Shown here: in pieces, positions 1 to 5,608 of the stretch
Layout of the letters: each line of letters starts with the position of its first letter
Position numbering within the stretch: position 1 is the first letter of the stretch
From: Nitrosomonadaceae bacterium
GTDB lineage: Bacteria > Pseudomonadota > Gammaproteobacteria > Burkholderiales > Usitatibacteraceae
Reading direction: 5' to 3'
Assembly (NCBI GenBank): GCA_021300055.1
Contig: JAJTHU010000356.1
Location: forward strand, 1-6,105
Length of the DNA stretch: 6,105 nucleotides
Notes under the pieces: model-generated
What the model was told of the DNA's origin: nothing
The model's input: only the letters and a program-made list of their open reading frames with translations
Database searches by the model: none
Translations under genes and position numbers: made by a program

Positions 1-1231
1 ACAGGTGAACCAGACCGTCGATGTTGCCCGGCAGGCCGATAAACACGCCGAAGTCGGTGATCGACTTGATCGTGCCTTTGACTTTCTCGCCCTTCTTGTG
101 GGACATCGAGAACTCTTCCCACGGATTTGGCATGCACTGCTTCATGCCAAGCGAGATGCGGCGACGCTCTTCGTCGATTTCGAGGATCATGACTTCAACT
201 TCGTCACCGAGCGAAACAACCTTGGCTGGGTGAACGTTCTTGTTGGTCCAATCCATTTCGGAGACGTGCACCAAGCCTTCGATGCCCGCTTCGATTTCGA
301 TGAACGCACCGTAGTCGGTCAGGTTGGTGACCTTGCCGAACAGGCGCGTACCTTGCGGGTAGCGACGTGCGAGGCCGGTCCATGGGTCGTCGCCCAATTG
401 CTTCATGCCCAACGAAACGCGGTTCTTTTCCTGGTCGAACTTGAGGATCTTGGCTTGCACTTCGTCGCCAACCGCCAGCACTTCGGATGGGTGCTTTACG
501 CGACGCCATGCAAGATCGGTGATGTGCAACAGGCCATCGATGCCGCCGAGGTCAACGAACGCACCGTAGTCGGTGATGTTCTTGACGATACCTTTGACGA
601 TCGAGCCTTCTTTGAGGGTTTCGAGCAATGCAGCACGGTCGGCGCCAAGGTTGGCTTCCATCACGGCGCGGCGCGAAACGACCACGTTGTTACGCTTCTT
701 GTCGAGCTTGATAACTTTGAACTCGAGTTCTTTGCCTTCAAACGGCGTGGTGTCCTTCACAGGGCGGGTATCAACCAGCGAGCCGGGCAAGAAGGCACGG
801 ATACCGTTGATCATGACCGTCAGGCCACCTTTGACCTTGCCGGAAACCATACCGGTGATGACGGTGCCCTTGTCGAGCGCGACATCGAGGTCGTGCCATG
901 CCGACAACTTCTTAGCGCGGTCACGCGACAGTTTGGTTGCACCAAAACCATCTTCAAACTTTTCGATGGCAACGGTAACGAAGTCGCCAACTTTGACTTC
1001 GAGTTCACCCTTGTCATTCTTGAATTCTTCGACGGGGATGACGGACTCGGACTTCAGACCGGCGTTCACCACCACGATGTTTTGATCGACGAGCACCACT
1101 TCAGCGGTGATCATCTCGCCTTCGCGCATTTCCTGACGGGTCAGGCTTTCCTCGAACAGCGCGGCGAACGAATCAGGCGCGTGAACAGGTTTGGCGGCTT
1201 TGGCTTTTGCTACGGGTTGGGTTGAGGACAT
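1..1231 (-). CDS. rpsA: 30S ribosomal protein S1, 5' part (C-terminus beyond left edge)
   Basis: Encodes ribosomal protein S1, which binds mRNA on the 30S subunit and helps load messages with weak Shine-Dalgarno sites. The ATG is at 1231-1229 and 410 codons stay open to the left edge; the family is usually about 550-570 residues, so roughly a quarter is missing. Recognisable stretches include FAALFEESL (22-30), NAGLKSES, NGIRAFLPGSLVD, KRNNVVVSRRAV, TDYGAFVDLGG.DGLLHITD, HVSEMDWTNKN and DEERRRISLGMKQC. By alignment from memory with E. coli S1 (offset about 17), domains 1-4 lie near 38-104, 122-188, 209-277 and 294-364, and the window ends in domain 5, which starts near 381. The start is well bounded: an in-frame TAA lies two codons upstream. 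The N-terminus has an Ala/Lys/Pro-rich tail of about 17 residues absent from E. coli. The ribosome-binding site is weak (GAAAG, about 9 nt upstream), as expected for self-regulated rpsA. A 406-codon ORF opposite it is a shadow. Confidence 0.98.
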   Translation of the reverse strand, partial: MSSTQPVAKAKAAKPVHAPDSFAALFEESLTRQEMREGEMITAEVVLVDQNIVVVNAGLKSESVIPVEEFKNDKGELEVKVGDFVTVAIEKFEDGFGATKLSRDRAKKLSAWHDLDVALDKGTVITGMVSGKVKGGLTVMINGIRAFLPGSLVDTRPVKDTTPFEGKELEFKVIKLDKKRNNVVVSRRAVMEANLGADRAALLETLKEGSIVKGIVKNITDYGAFVDLGGIDGLLHITDLAWRRVKHPSEVLAVGDEVQAKILKFDQEKNRVSLGMKQLGDDPWTGLARRYPQGTRLFGKVTNLTDYGAFIEIEAGIEGLVHVSEMDWTNKNVHPAKVVSLGDEVEVMILEIDEERRRISLGMKQCMPNPWEEFSMSHKKGEKVKGTIKSITDFGVFIGLPGNIDGLVHL

Positions 1232-1411
1232 TACTTAAGGCTTTCGGTTAGCTCACTGCCGGGCGGCAGGGAGGGTTGATCAACGCCCAGTCTCTTGGGG
1301 AAACCGGGCACCAATGCTGCTGCGGGGGAATAAGACGAACCGCGAAAAAAAATGCTTTTGAATCAGCAGGCTAACAGCGCCAAGGCGCCGAATGCTCACC
1401 AGCTAACCCCT
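1232..1411 (-). promoter_or_regulatory. rpsA 5' leader with several possible RNA stems and a U8 tract
   Basis: This 180-nt gap between the cmk stop and the rpsA ATG is the longest non-coding stretch in the window. Reading with transcription it holds: GGTTAGCT (1408-1401); a 6-bp stem with a CTTG loop (1390-1385 with 1380-1375, one G-U pair); a run of eight U (1352-1345); a 7-bp stem with one G-U pair (1309-1303 with 1291-1285); the palindrome GTTGATCAAC (1284-1275); a perfect 5-bp stem with a GCCC loop (1269-1265 with 1260-1256); and AGCTAACC (1253-1246), the exact complement of the first element, just before the GAAAG ribosome-binding site. E. coli S1 is known to repress its own synthesis through a structured leader with a weak Shine-Dalgarno; that this leader does the same is inferred. 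No convincing promoter was found inside it. Confidence 0.5.
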
Positions 1412-2080
1412 TCAGACTTGGCCTTTGAACCACGCCAGCACCTTGCTAGCGGCCTCGTCTGCGGAAATCGCTGTCGTATCAAGCAGATACGCATCATCAA
1501 GCTTTTTCAGTGGCGCAACCGGACGATTTGAATCGCGTTCGTCACGGATGCGTAATTCCTTCACAACGTCCACCAGTATCGCAGAGTTTCCTTTTGATTT
1601 CAACTGGTTAGTGCGTCTTTGCGCTCGCGCCTCGACGCTTGCGGTCAAGAAAACCTTGAGCTGGGCGTCCGGGAAAATCACCGACCCCATGTCACGACCA
1701 TCGGCCACCAGCCCGGGGGCTTGCCGAAAGGCGCGTTGGCGATCCGTCAGCGCGGTGCGGACGGCGGGCAGCGCTGCCACGCGGGAGGCATTCTGACTTG
1801 AAGTTTCACTTCTAATATCTTCTGTAACATTTTGATTATCAAGGAATACATCGTTCCCCGAAAATCGAATATCGAGGTGCCGCGCGACCTCCGCAACCGC
1901 AGTTTCATCGTCAAGTGCGACGCCGCGTTTGCTCGCCGCGAGGCCAGCCAAACGGTACAGCGAGCCCGAATCGAGGTAATGAAAGCCGAGCGCCGCCGAC
2001 ACCATTTGGGCGACCGTGCCTTTGCCCGAGGCCGTTGGGCCGTCGATCGCGATCACGGGGATGTTCGATTCAGCACTCAT
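1412..2080 (-). CDS. cmk: cytidylate kinase (CMP/dCMP kinase)
   Basis: Phosphorylates CMP and dCMP to the diphosphates with ATP in the cytoplasm, recycling CMP from RNA turnover and supplying dCTP precursors. The 222-residue length is normal for bacterial CMP kinase. The P-loop GPTASGKGT is at 14-22, the nucleotide-binding LDSGSLYR at 36-43, the VTEDIR segment of the CMP-binding region at 85-90, the ASRVAALPAVR helix at 98-108, DGRDMG at 127-132, and the arginine-rich lid RDERDSNR at 179-186. The ATG at 2080-2078 begins one base after the aroA stop (TGAAATG), with GGAG (2094-2091) 10 nt upstream inside aroA, so translational coupling is likely. Codons 77-96 are strikingly AT-rich and use rare codons such as AGA, although the conserved VTEDIR residues are intact. 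Placement between aroA and rpsA is the usual order in proteobacteria. Confidence 0.97.
   Translation of the reverse strand: MSAESNIPVIAIDGPTASGKGTVAQMVSAALGFHYLDSGSLYRLAGLAASKRGVALDDETAVAEVARHLDIRFSGNDVFLDNQNVTEDIRSETSSQNASRVAALPAVRTALTDRQRAFRQAPGLVADGRDMGSVIFPDAQLKVFLTASVEARAQRRTNQLKSKGNSAILVDVVKELRIRDERDSNRPVAPLKKLDDAYLLDTTAISADEAASKVLAWFKGQV
1814..1842 (-). promoter_or_regulatory. candidate sigma70-like promoter inside cmk, facing rpsA
   Basis: Within the AT-rich island of cmk the minus strand reads TTGATA (1842-1837; five of six matches to the -35 consensus), a 17-nt spacer, then GATATT (1819-1814; four of six matches to the -10 consensus). Transcription would start near 1807, about 575 nt before the rpsA ATG, and could give rpsA expression separate from the aromatic genes. 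In E. coli, rpsA is reported to have promoters upstream of or within cmk, which makes this plausible. AT-rich DNA produces such matches by chance, so the call is weak. Confidence 0.25.
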
Positions 2081-2081
2081 T

Positions 2082-3383
2082 TCAGGCGCGCTCCGTAATA
2101 CCGCCGAAGACGTCGAAGTAGTCGGGGAAGGTCTTGCCGACGCACTTGGGATCGTTGATGGTCACTGGCACGCCGCCAAGTGCCACCAGCGAAAAACACA
2201 TCGCCATGCGGTGGTCATCATATGTATCAATGACGGCATTCGGGAGGAGTTGCTGCGGCGGTGTGACGGCAATGTAATCCGCGCCCTCTTCTACGGTCGC
2301 CCCAACCTTCCGTAACTCGGTCGCCATCGCAGCGATGCGATCGGTCTCTTTCACACGCCAACTGGCGATATTGCGGATACGCGTGGTGCCGTCTGCGAAC
2401 AAGGCCAACATGGCGATGGTCATCGCGGCATCGGGGATGTGGTTGAAGTCCGCGTCAATAGCCCTAAGTCGCGTGCCAATGTCCCGCGACGCGGTGATGC
2501 TGTTTGCGTCCATCTTGATCTCGGCACCCATGGCGGCGAGGGCATCGGCGAACTTCACATCGCCTTGAATGCTCTGTGCACCCACGCCATGTACCGTGAC
2601 CGGGCCGCCAGTGATGGCGCCAGCGGCCAGAAAATACGACGCGCTCGATGCGTCCCCTTCAACGCTAATCTGGCCTGGCGCACGGTAGCGCGCCGCGGCG
2701 GGGATGCGAAAACGCTGCCAGCCGTCGCGCTTTATCTCGACACCAAAGCGTGCGATGAGATTGAGTGTGATGTCGACATACGGCTTGGAGATCAACTCGC
2801 CAACAACCTCCACGGTCACCGCGCGACCCAGTAGCGGCAGCGCCATCAACAGCGCCGACAAAAACTGGCTGGAGACGTCGCCGCGCACACGTATCGTTTC
2901 GTTGCCTTGATCAACGAATCCTTCGACCACAAGTGGCGGGTATCCCGTTTGCCCGGCGTAGCTGATGCGCGCACCGAGAGGTACGAGTCCGTCCACCAGA
3001 TCACCAATGGGGCGTTCGCGCATGCGCGGCACACCGTCGAGCGCATAGCGTCGGTCGCCGCGTTGCAAAGCCAATGCAGCCGTCAGCGGCCGAAACGCGG
3101 TGCCAGCATTGCCGAGAAACAACTCGGCGTGCGCCGCTGGAAATGCGCCACCACATCCTTTCACGACATAAGCGTTTGGCCCCACCGACGGCACGTCAAC
3201 GCCTAGCTTATTGAGGGCGGCCAACATCACATCAGTGTCATCCGACTTCAGCAGGTGATCGACGCGCGTCTCGCCGTCGGCAAGTGCCGCGAGCAACAAG
3301 GTGCGATTGGAAATCGACTTCGAGCCCGGCAAGGTGACTTCGCCCTTTGCAGACGTTGCCGCGGGCAGATGCAACTGTTCCAC
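2082..3383 (-). CDS. aroA: 3-phosphoshikimate 1-carboxyvinyltransferase (EPSP synthase, class I-like)
   Basis: Transfers the enolpyruvyl group of PEP to shikimate-3-phosphate, the sixth step of the shikimate pathway leading to chorismate. The 433 residues match the family length. Visible motifs are PGSKSISNR (19-27; Lys22, Ser23 and Arg27 contact substrate), LGNAGTAFRP (90-99; the PEP/glyphosate-site loop, in the form seen in glyphosate-sensitive class I enzymes), PRMRERP (119-125), SSQ (171-173), the catalytic Asp318 in NHIPDAAM, KETDR (345-349, Glu346), DDHRMAM (389-395) and KCVGKTFPDYF (413-423). No key residue is missing. The start is GTG (3383-3381), sharing one base with the tyrA stop in TAGTG; AAGGA (3393-3389) lies 5 nt upstream and the next in-frame Met is residue 53, beyond essential motifs, so this start is well supported. 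In some Pseudomonas the homologues are fused to TyrA; here they are separate but tightly coupled. Confidence 0.98.
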   Translation of the reverse strand: MEQLHLPAATSAKGEVTLPGSKSISNRTLLLAALADGETRVDHLLKSDDTDVMLAALNKLGVDVPSVGPNAYVVKGCGGAFPAAHAELFLGNAGTAFRPLTAALALQRGDRRYALDGVPRMRERPIGDLVDGLVPLGARISYAGQTGYPPLVVEGFVDQGNETIRVRGDVSSQFLSALLMALPLLGRAVTVEVVGELISKPYVDITLNLIARFGVEIKRDGWQRFRIPAAARYRAPGQISVEGDASSASYFLAAGAITGGPVTVHGVGAQSIQGDVKFADALAAMGAEIKMDANSITASRDIGTRLRAIDADFNHIPDAAMTIAMLALFADGTTRIRNIASWRVKETDRIAAMATELRKVGATVEEGADYIAVTPPQQLLPNAVIDTYDDHRMAMCFSLVALGGVPVTINDPKCVGKTFPDYFDVFGGITERA

Positions 3384-4288
3384 TAGCTTCCTTCGTTCTT
3401 GAATTGATCGAGCTGCCCCGATAGCCAGCGTTCGCGCGCGGCTTGAGCGCGCTGCATGAATTCATATAGCGCCGTCGCGTCCTTCGCGGCAAGAACGCTG
3501 CGTAGCTGCTGCAACCTTGCGATGTAGGCATCGATTTCTGTCAGCAACGCCGATTGGTTGTTCATTGCAATATCGCGCCACATCTCGGGGCTGGAACTCG
3601 CAACGCGCGTGAAGTCGCGAAAGCCCGACGCCGCGTGCGCAAATAAGGTGCGTGCGTTGGGGCGCGACGCCAACTCGTCAACGAGCGCATAAGCGAGCAT
3701 GTGCGGCAAATGGCTAACCGCCGCAAAGACCTCATCGTGCGCTTCAGGCGACATCGATATCACGCGCGCACCGACCGATTGCCAAAGCGTGCCGACGACA
3801 TCCACAAAGGCTGCGTCTGCATTGGGCGCGCAAACGATGACGCTTTTGCCCTCGAATAGCGTGACATCTGCTGCGAGCGGGCCGTGGCGTTCCCGCCCTG
3901 CAATCGGGTGGCAACCCACGAAATGCGCAAACTTGCTGCCCAACGCTGCTTGCGCCGCGGCGAGCACGTCTGCCTTGGTACTGCCCACGTCAAAGACAAC
4001 GCACTGCGGGCCGATCACCGTTGAGAGCGACGCTAACGCAGCCGGAAACTGACGCACCGGCAACGCGAGCACGATGGCATCACACCCGCTCAACCCGGAG
4101 ACTTGCGCAAGCCCACTAAGGTCATCGACGACAAAGCATTGATCGATTGCGCCTCGCGCGCGTGCCTGTTCGAGGGTGAGCGCGTCTCGATCGATACCGA
4201 TGATCGTGAGGCCCGGTTGGCTGCGCTTCGCCGCCAGGGCGAGCGAAGTGCCGATGAGACCGACGCCGATGACGGCGAGCTGCTTCAT
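3383..4288 (-). CDS. tyrA: prephenate dehydrogenase (possibly cyclohexadienyl dehydrogenase)
   Basis: Oxidatively decarboxylates prephenate to 4-hydroxyphenylpyruvate in tyrosine synthesis. The 301-residue protein is a single-function TyrA with no fused chorismate mutase and no C-terminal ACT domain. The N-terminal Rossmann fold has GVGLIG (8-13), and Asp33 at the end of the second strand suggests NAD+ rather than NADP+. Other motifs are DVGSTK (100-105), HPIAGRE (127-133, with the substrate-binding/catalytic His127), HDE (184-186), SHLPH (192-196) and GFRDFTRVA (222-230), followed by a helical C-terminal domain. Whether it also accepts arogenate cannot be told from sequence alone. The ATG at 4288-4286 is the first reasonable start after an in-frame TAG about 25 codons upstream; its ribosome-binding site is poor. 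A 97-nt gap separates it from hisC, and its stop overlaps the aroA start by one base. No Phe- or Tyr-sensing domain is present, so feedback control, if any, acts at the catalytic domain. Confidence 0.97.
   Translation of the reverse strand: MKQLAVIGVGLIGTSLALAAKRSQPGLTIIGIDRDALTLEQARARGAIDQCFVVDDLSGLAQVSGLSGCDAIVLALPVRQFPAALASLSTVIGPQCVVFDVGSTKADVLAAAQAALGSKFAHFVGCHPIAGRERHGPLAADVTLFEGKSVIVCAPNADAAFVDVVGTLWQSVGARVISMSPEAHDEVFAAVSHLPHMLAYALVDELASRPNARTLFAHAASGFRDFTRVASSSPEMWRDIAMNNQSALLTEIDAYIARLQQLRSVLAAKDATALYEFMQRAQAARERWLSGQLDQFKNEGS
3387..3394 (-). promoter_or_regulatory. ribosome-binding site of aroA, deciding the GTG start
   Basis: GAAGGAAG on the minus strand lies inside the last codons of tyrA. 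Its AAGGA core ends 5 nt before the GTG at 3383-3381. It is the clearest Shine-Dalgarno match in the window and supports the non-ATG start, and it implies that ribosomes finishing tyrA can re-initiate on aroA. Confidence 0.75.
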
Positions 4289-4385
4289 ACGTGGTCGAAG
4301 CTCGTGAGACGCGCAAGATCGGATAACAAAACCCTAGTAAAGACGGGCATTTCCAAGCAAAAATGGCTGAAACGTCTCATCCCGC

Positions 4386-5492
4386 CTAGACTTTCAAATC
4401 GGCGCGCGCCTTGTCGAGCGCGGTCAAAAAGCGCTCATTCTGCGCAGCCGTGCCGATGGTGACGCGCAAGTATTCCGGCATGCCGTAACCCGCTACGGGA
4501 CGCACGATCACGCCTTGCTTCAGCAAGTGTTGGAATACCTCAGCAGCGCGCGGCATCTTAAAAGTGATGAAGTTCGCGTGCGACGGAATAAAGCCAATAT
4601 CGCGCGTGTTGAAAGCCGCTTCAAGCCAGCGCATACCCTCGTTGTTGACGCGGCGACTCTCGATGATGAAGTCGTCATCTGCGAGCGCCGCGGTCGCCGC
4701 CACCATGGCGAGGTGATTGACGTTGAACGGCTGGCGCAAGCGATTGATGAGCCCCATCAACTCCGCTGAACCCAGACCAAAGCCAATGCGCAAGCCGGCC
4801 AAGCCATACGCCTTCGACAGCGTGTGCGAGATGATGAGATTGGGGAATTCGGTGAGCCAAAACGTTGTGTTGTAGGCATCGGCGTCGCTGAGGTACTCGC
4901 TATACGCTTCATCCAGCACGACCAACACGTTTTTCGGAACGCGGGCGATGAAGTCGTGCAGTTGCGGGCCAGGAACGAACGTACCCGTGGGGTTGTTCGG
5001 ATTAGCAATGAACACAACCTTGGTGCTCGCGTCGATGGCTTTCAGCATCGCATCGAGGTCATTGCCATAGTCCTTCGCCGGAACGACGATGCCGCGCGCG
5101 CCGACAGCTTGCGTCGCCAGCGGATACACCGCGAACGAATACTGCGAGAACACAGCAGAAGCACCCGGGTGCAAAAACGTGCGCGCGACGAGCTCCAAAA
5201 TGTCGTTCGAGCCATTGCCCAAGACGATTTGCTCAGCAGGCAGGCCATGCTTGGCACTGATCGCTGCCTTGAGTTCGTGCGCCCCTTCTGGGTAAAGCGC
5301 TGTGCTGTTCAACGCGGCAGCAGCGGCGGCGATGGCCTTGGGGCTGGCGCCGAGCGGGTTTTCGTTGGAAGCGAGTTTGATGATGTCCGCTTCACTCATG
5401 CCGAGCTCGCGCGCGACATCAGCGATGGGGCGACCCGGTTGGTAGGGCGCGATGGCGCGGACGTAATCGGGAGCGAGGTGGGCGAGAGACAT
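4386..5492 (-). CDS. hisC: histidinol-phosphate / aromatic aminotransferase, HisC2 type (PLP)
   Basis: A class I/II PLP aminotransferase of the HisC family, 368 residues, full length. Visible are the substrate-lid segment LASNENPLG (40-48), LGNGSND (91-97), NPNNPTG (164-170), VLDEAYSEY (192-200; Asp194 would pair with the PLP ring nitrogen and Tyr197 with its hydroxyl), the Schiff-base Lys227 in SHTLSKAYGLAGLRIG (222-237), Arg235, and Arg331 and Arg343 (EYLRVTIGT) toward the C-terminus, where the carboxylate-binding Arg is expected. HisC normally converts imidazole-acetol phosphate to histidinol phosphate with glutamate. In this supraoperon the copy between pheA and tyrA is often a second HisC that also works on phenylpyruvate and 4-hydroxyphenylpyruvate, so a role in Phe/Tyr synthesis is inferred; a separate hisC in the histidine operon cannot be checked here. 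The ATG at 5492 fits the family N-terminus, but only a distant AGG (13 nt away) precedes it, so its initiation signal is weak. Confidence 0.95.
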   Translation of the reverse strand: MSLAHLAPDYVRAIAPYQPGRPIADVARELGMSEADIIKLASNENPLGASPKAIAAAAAALNSTALYPEGAHELKAAISAKHGLPAEQIVLGNGSNDILELVARTFLHPGASAVFSQYSFAVYPLATQAVGARGIVVPAKDYGNDLDAMLKAIDASTKVVFIANPNNPTGTFVPGPQLHDFIARVPKNVLVVLDEAYSEYLSDADAYNTTFWLTEFPNLIISHTLSKAYGLAGLRIGFGLGSAELMGLINRLRQPFNVNHLAMVAATAALADDDFIIESRRVNNEGMRWLEAAFNTRDIGFIPSHANFITFKMPRAAEVFQHLLKQGVIVRPVAGYGMPEYLRVTIGTAAQNERFLTALDKARADLKV

Positions 5493-5608
5493 GCGTGAAC
5501 GTTTACCTAAAGATTGTGAGAGAAATTGCGAGTGTGCGAAGTTGAGTGAACGGCGAGCGCGTATGTACTACCGTGGGGGAATACGGTGCAGCAGATTGAT
5601 GCCTCCGC

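Noticed and set aside
5..1225. A 406-codon plus-strand open reading frame, by far the longest on that strand
   Set aside because: It lies exactly codon-on-codon opposite rpsA. The strong codon bias of a ribosomal protein gene removes the codons that would read as stops on the other strand. Its translation resembles no protein family I know, while the minus strand reads as S1 throughout.
1345..1390. Rho-independent terminator between cmk and rpsA
   Set aside because: The GC-rich 6-bp stem (1375-1390) is more than 20 nt away from the U8 tract, and the stem next to the U-run has only 4 bp and a loop of about 8. The structure is too weak to call a terminator, and it would cut off rpsA.
4289..4385. 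Inverted repeat TGAGACG (4305-4311 with 4373-4379) and a possible promoter in the hisC-tyrA spacer
   Set aside because: A 7-bp match across about 60 nt is expected fairly often by chance in a spacer of this size. TTGCTT followed by TAGGGT at 18 nt is a poor promoter match.
4103..4462. Plus-strand ORF spanning the hisC-tyrA gap
   Set aside because: It overlaps the ends of two clearly real genes on the other strand, has no recognisable domain, and its composition is that of an antisense frame.
5493..5608. Promoter, attenuator or missed small gene in the pheA-hisC spacer
   Set aside because: The only hairpin seen is 5 bp (5570-5574 with 5583-5587, loop of 8) with no U-run. A CACAAT-like -10 near hisC has no acceptable -35. 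I see no convincing small ORF with a ribosome-binding site.
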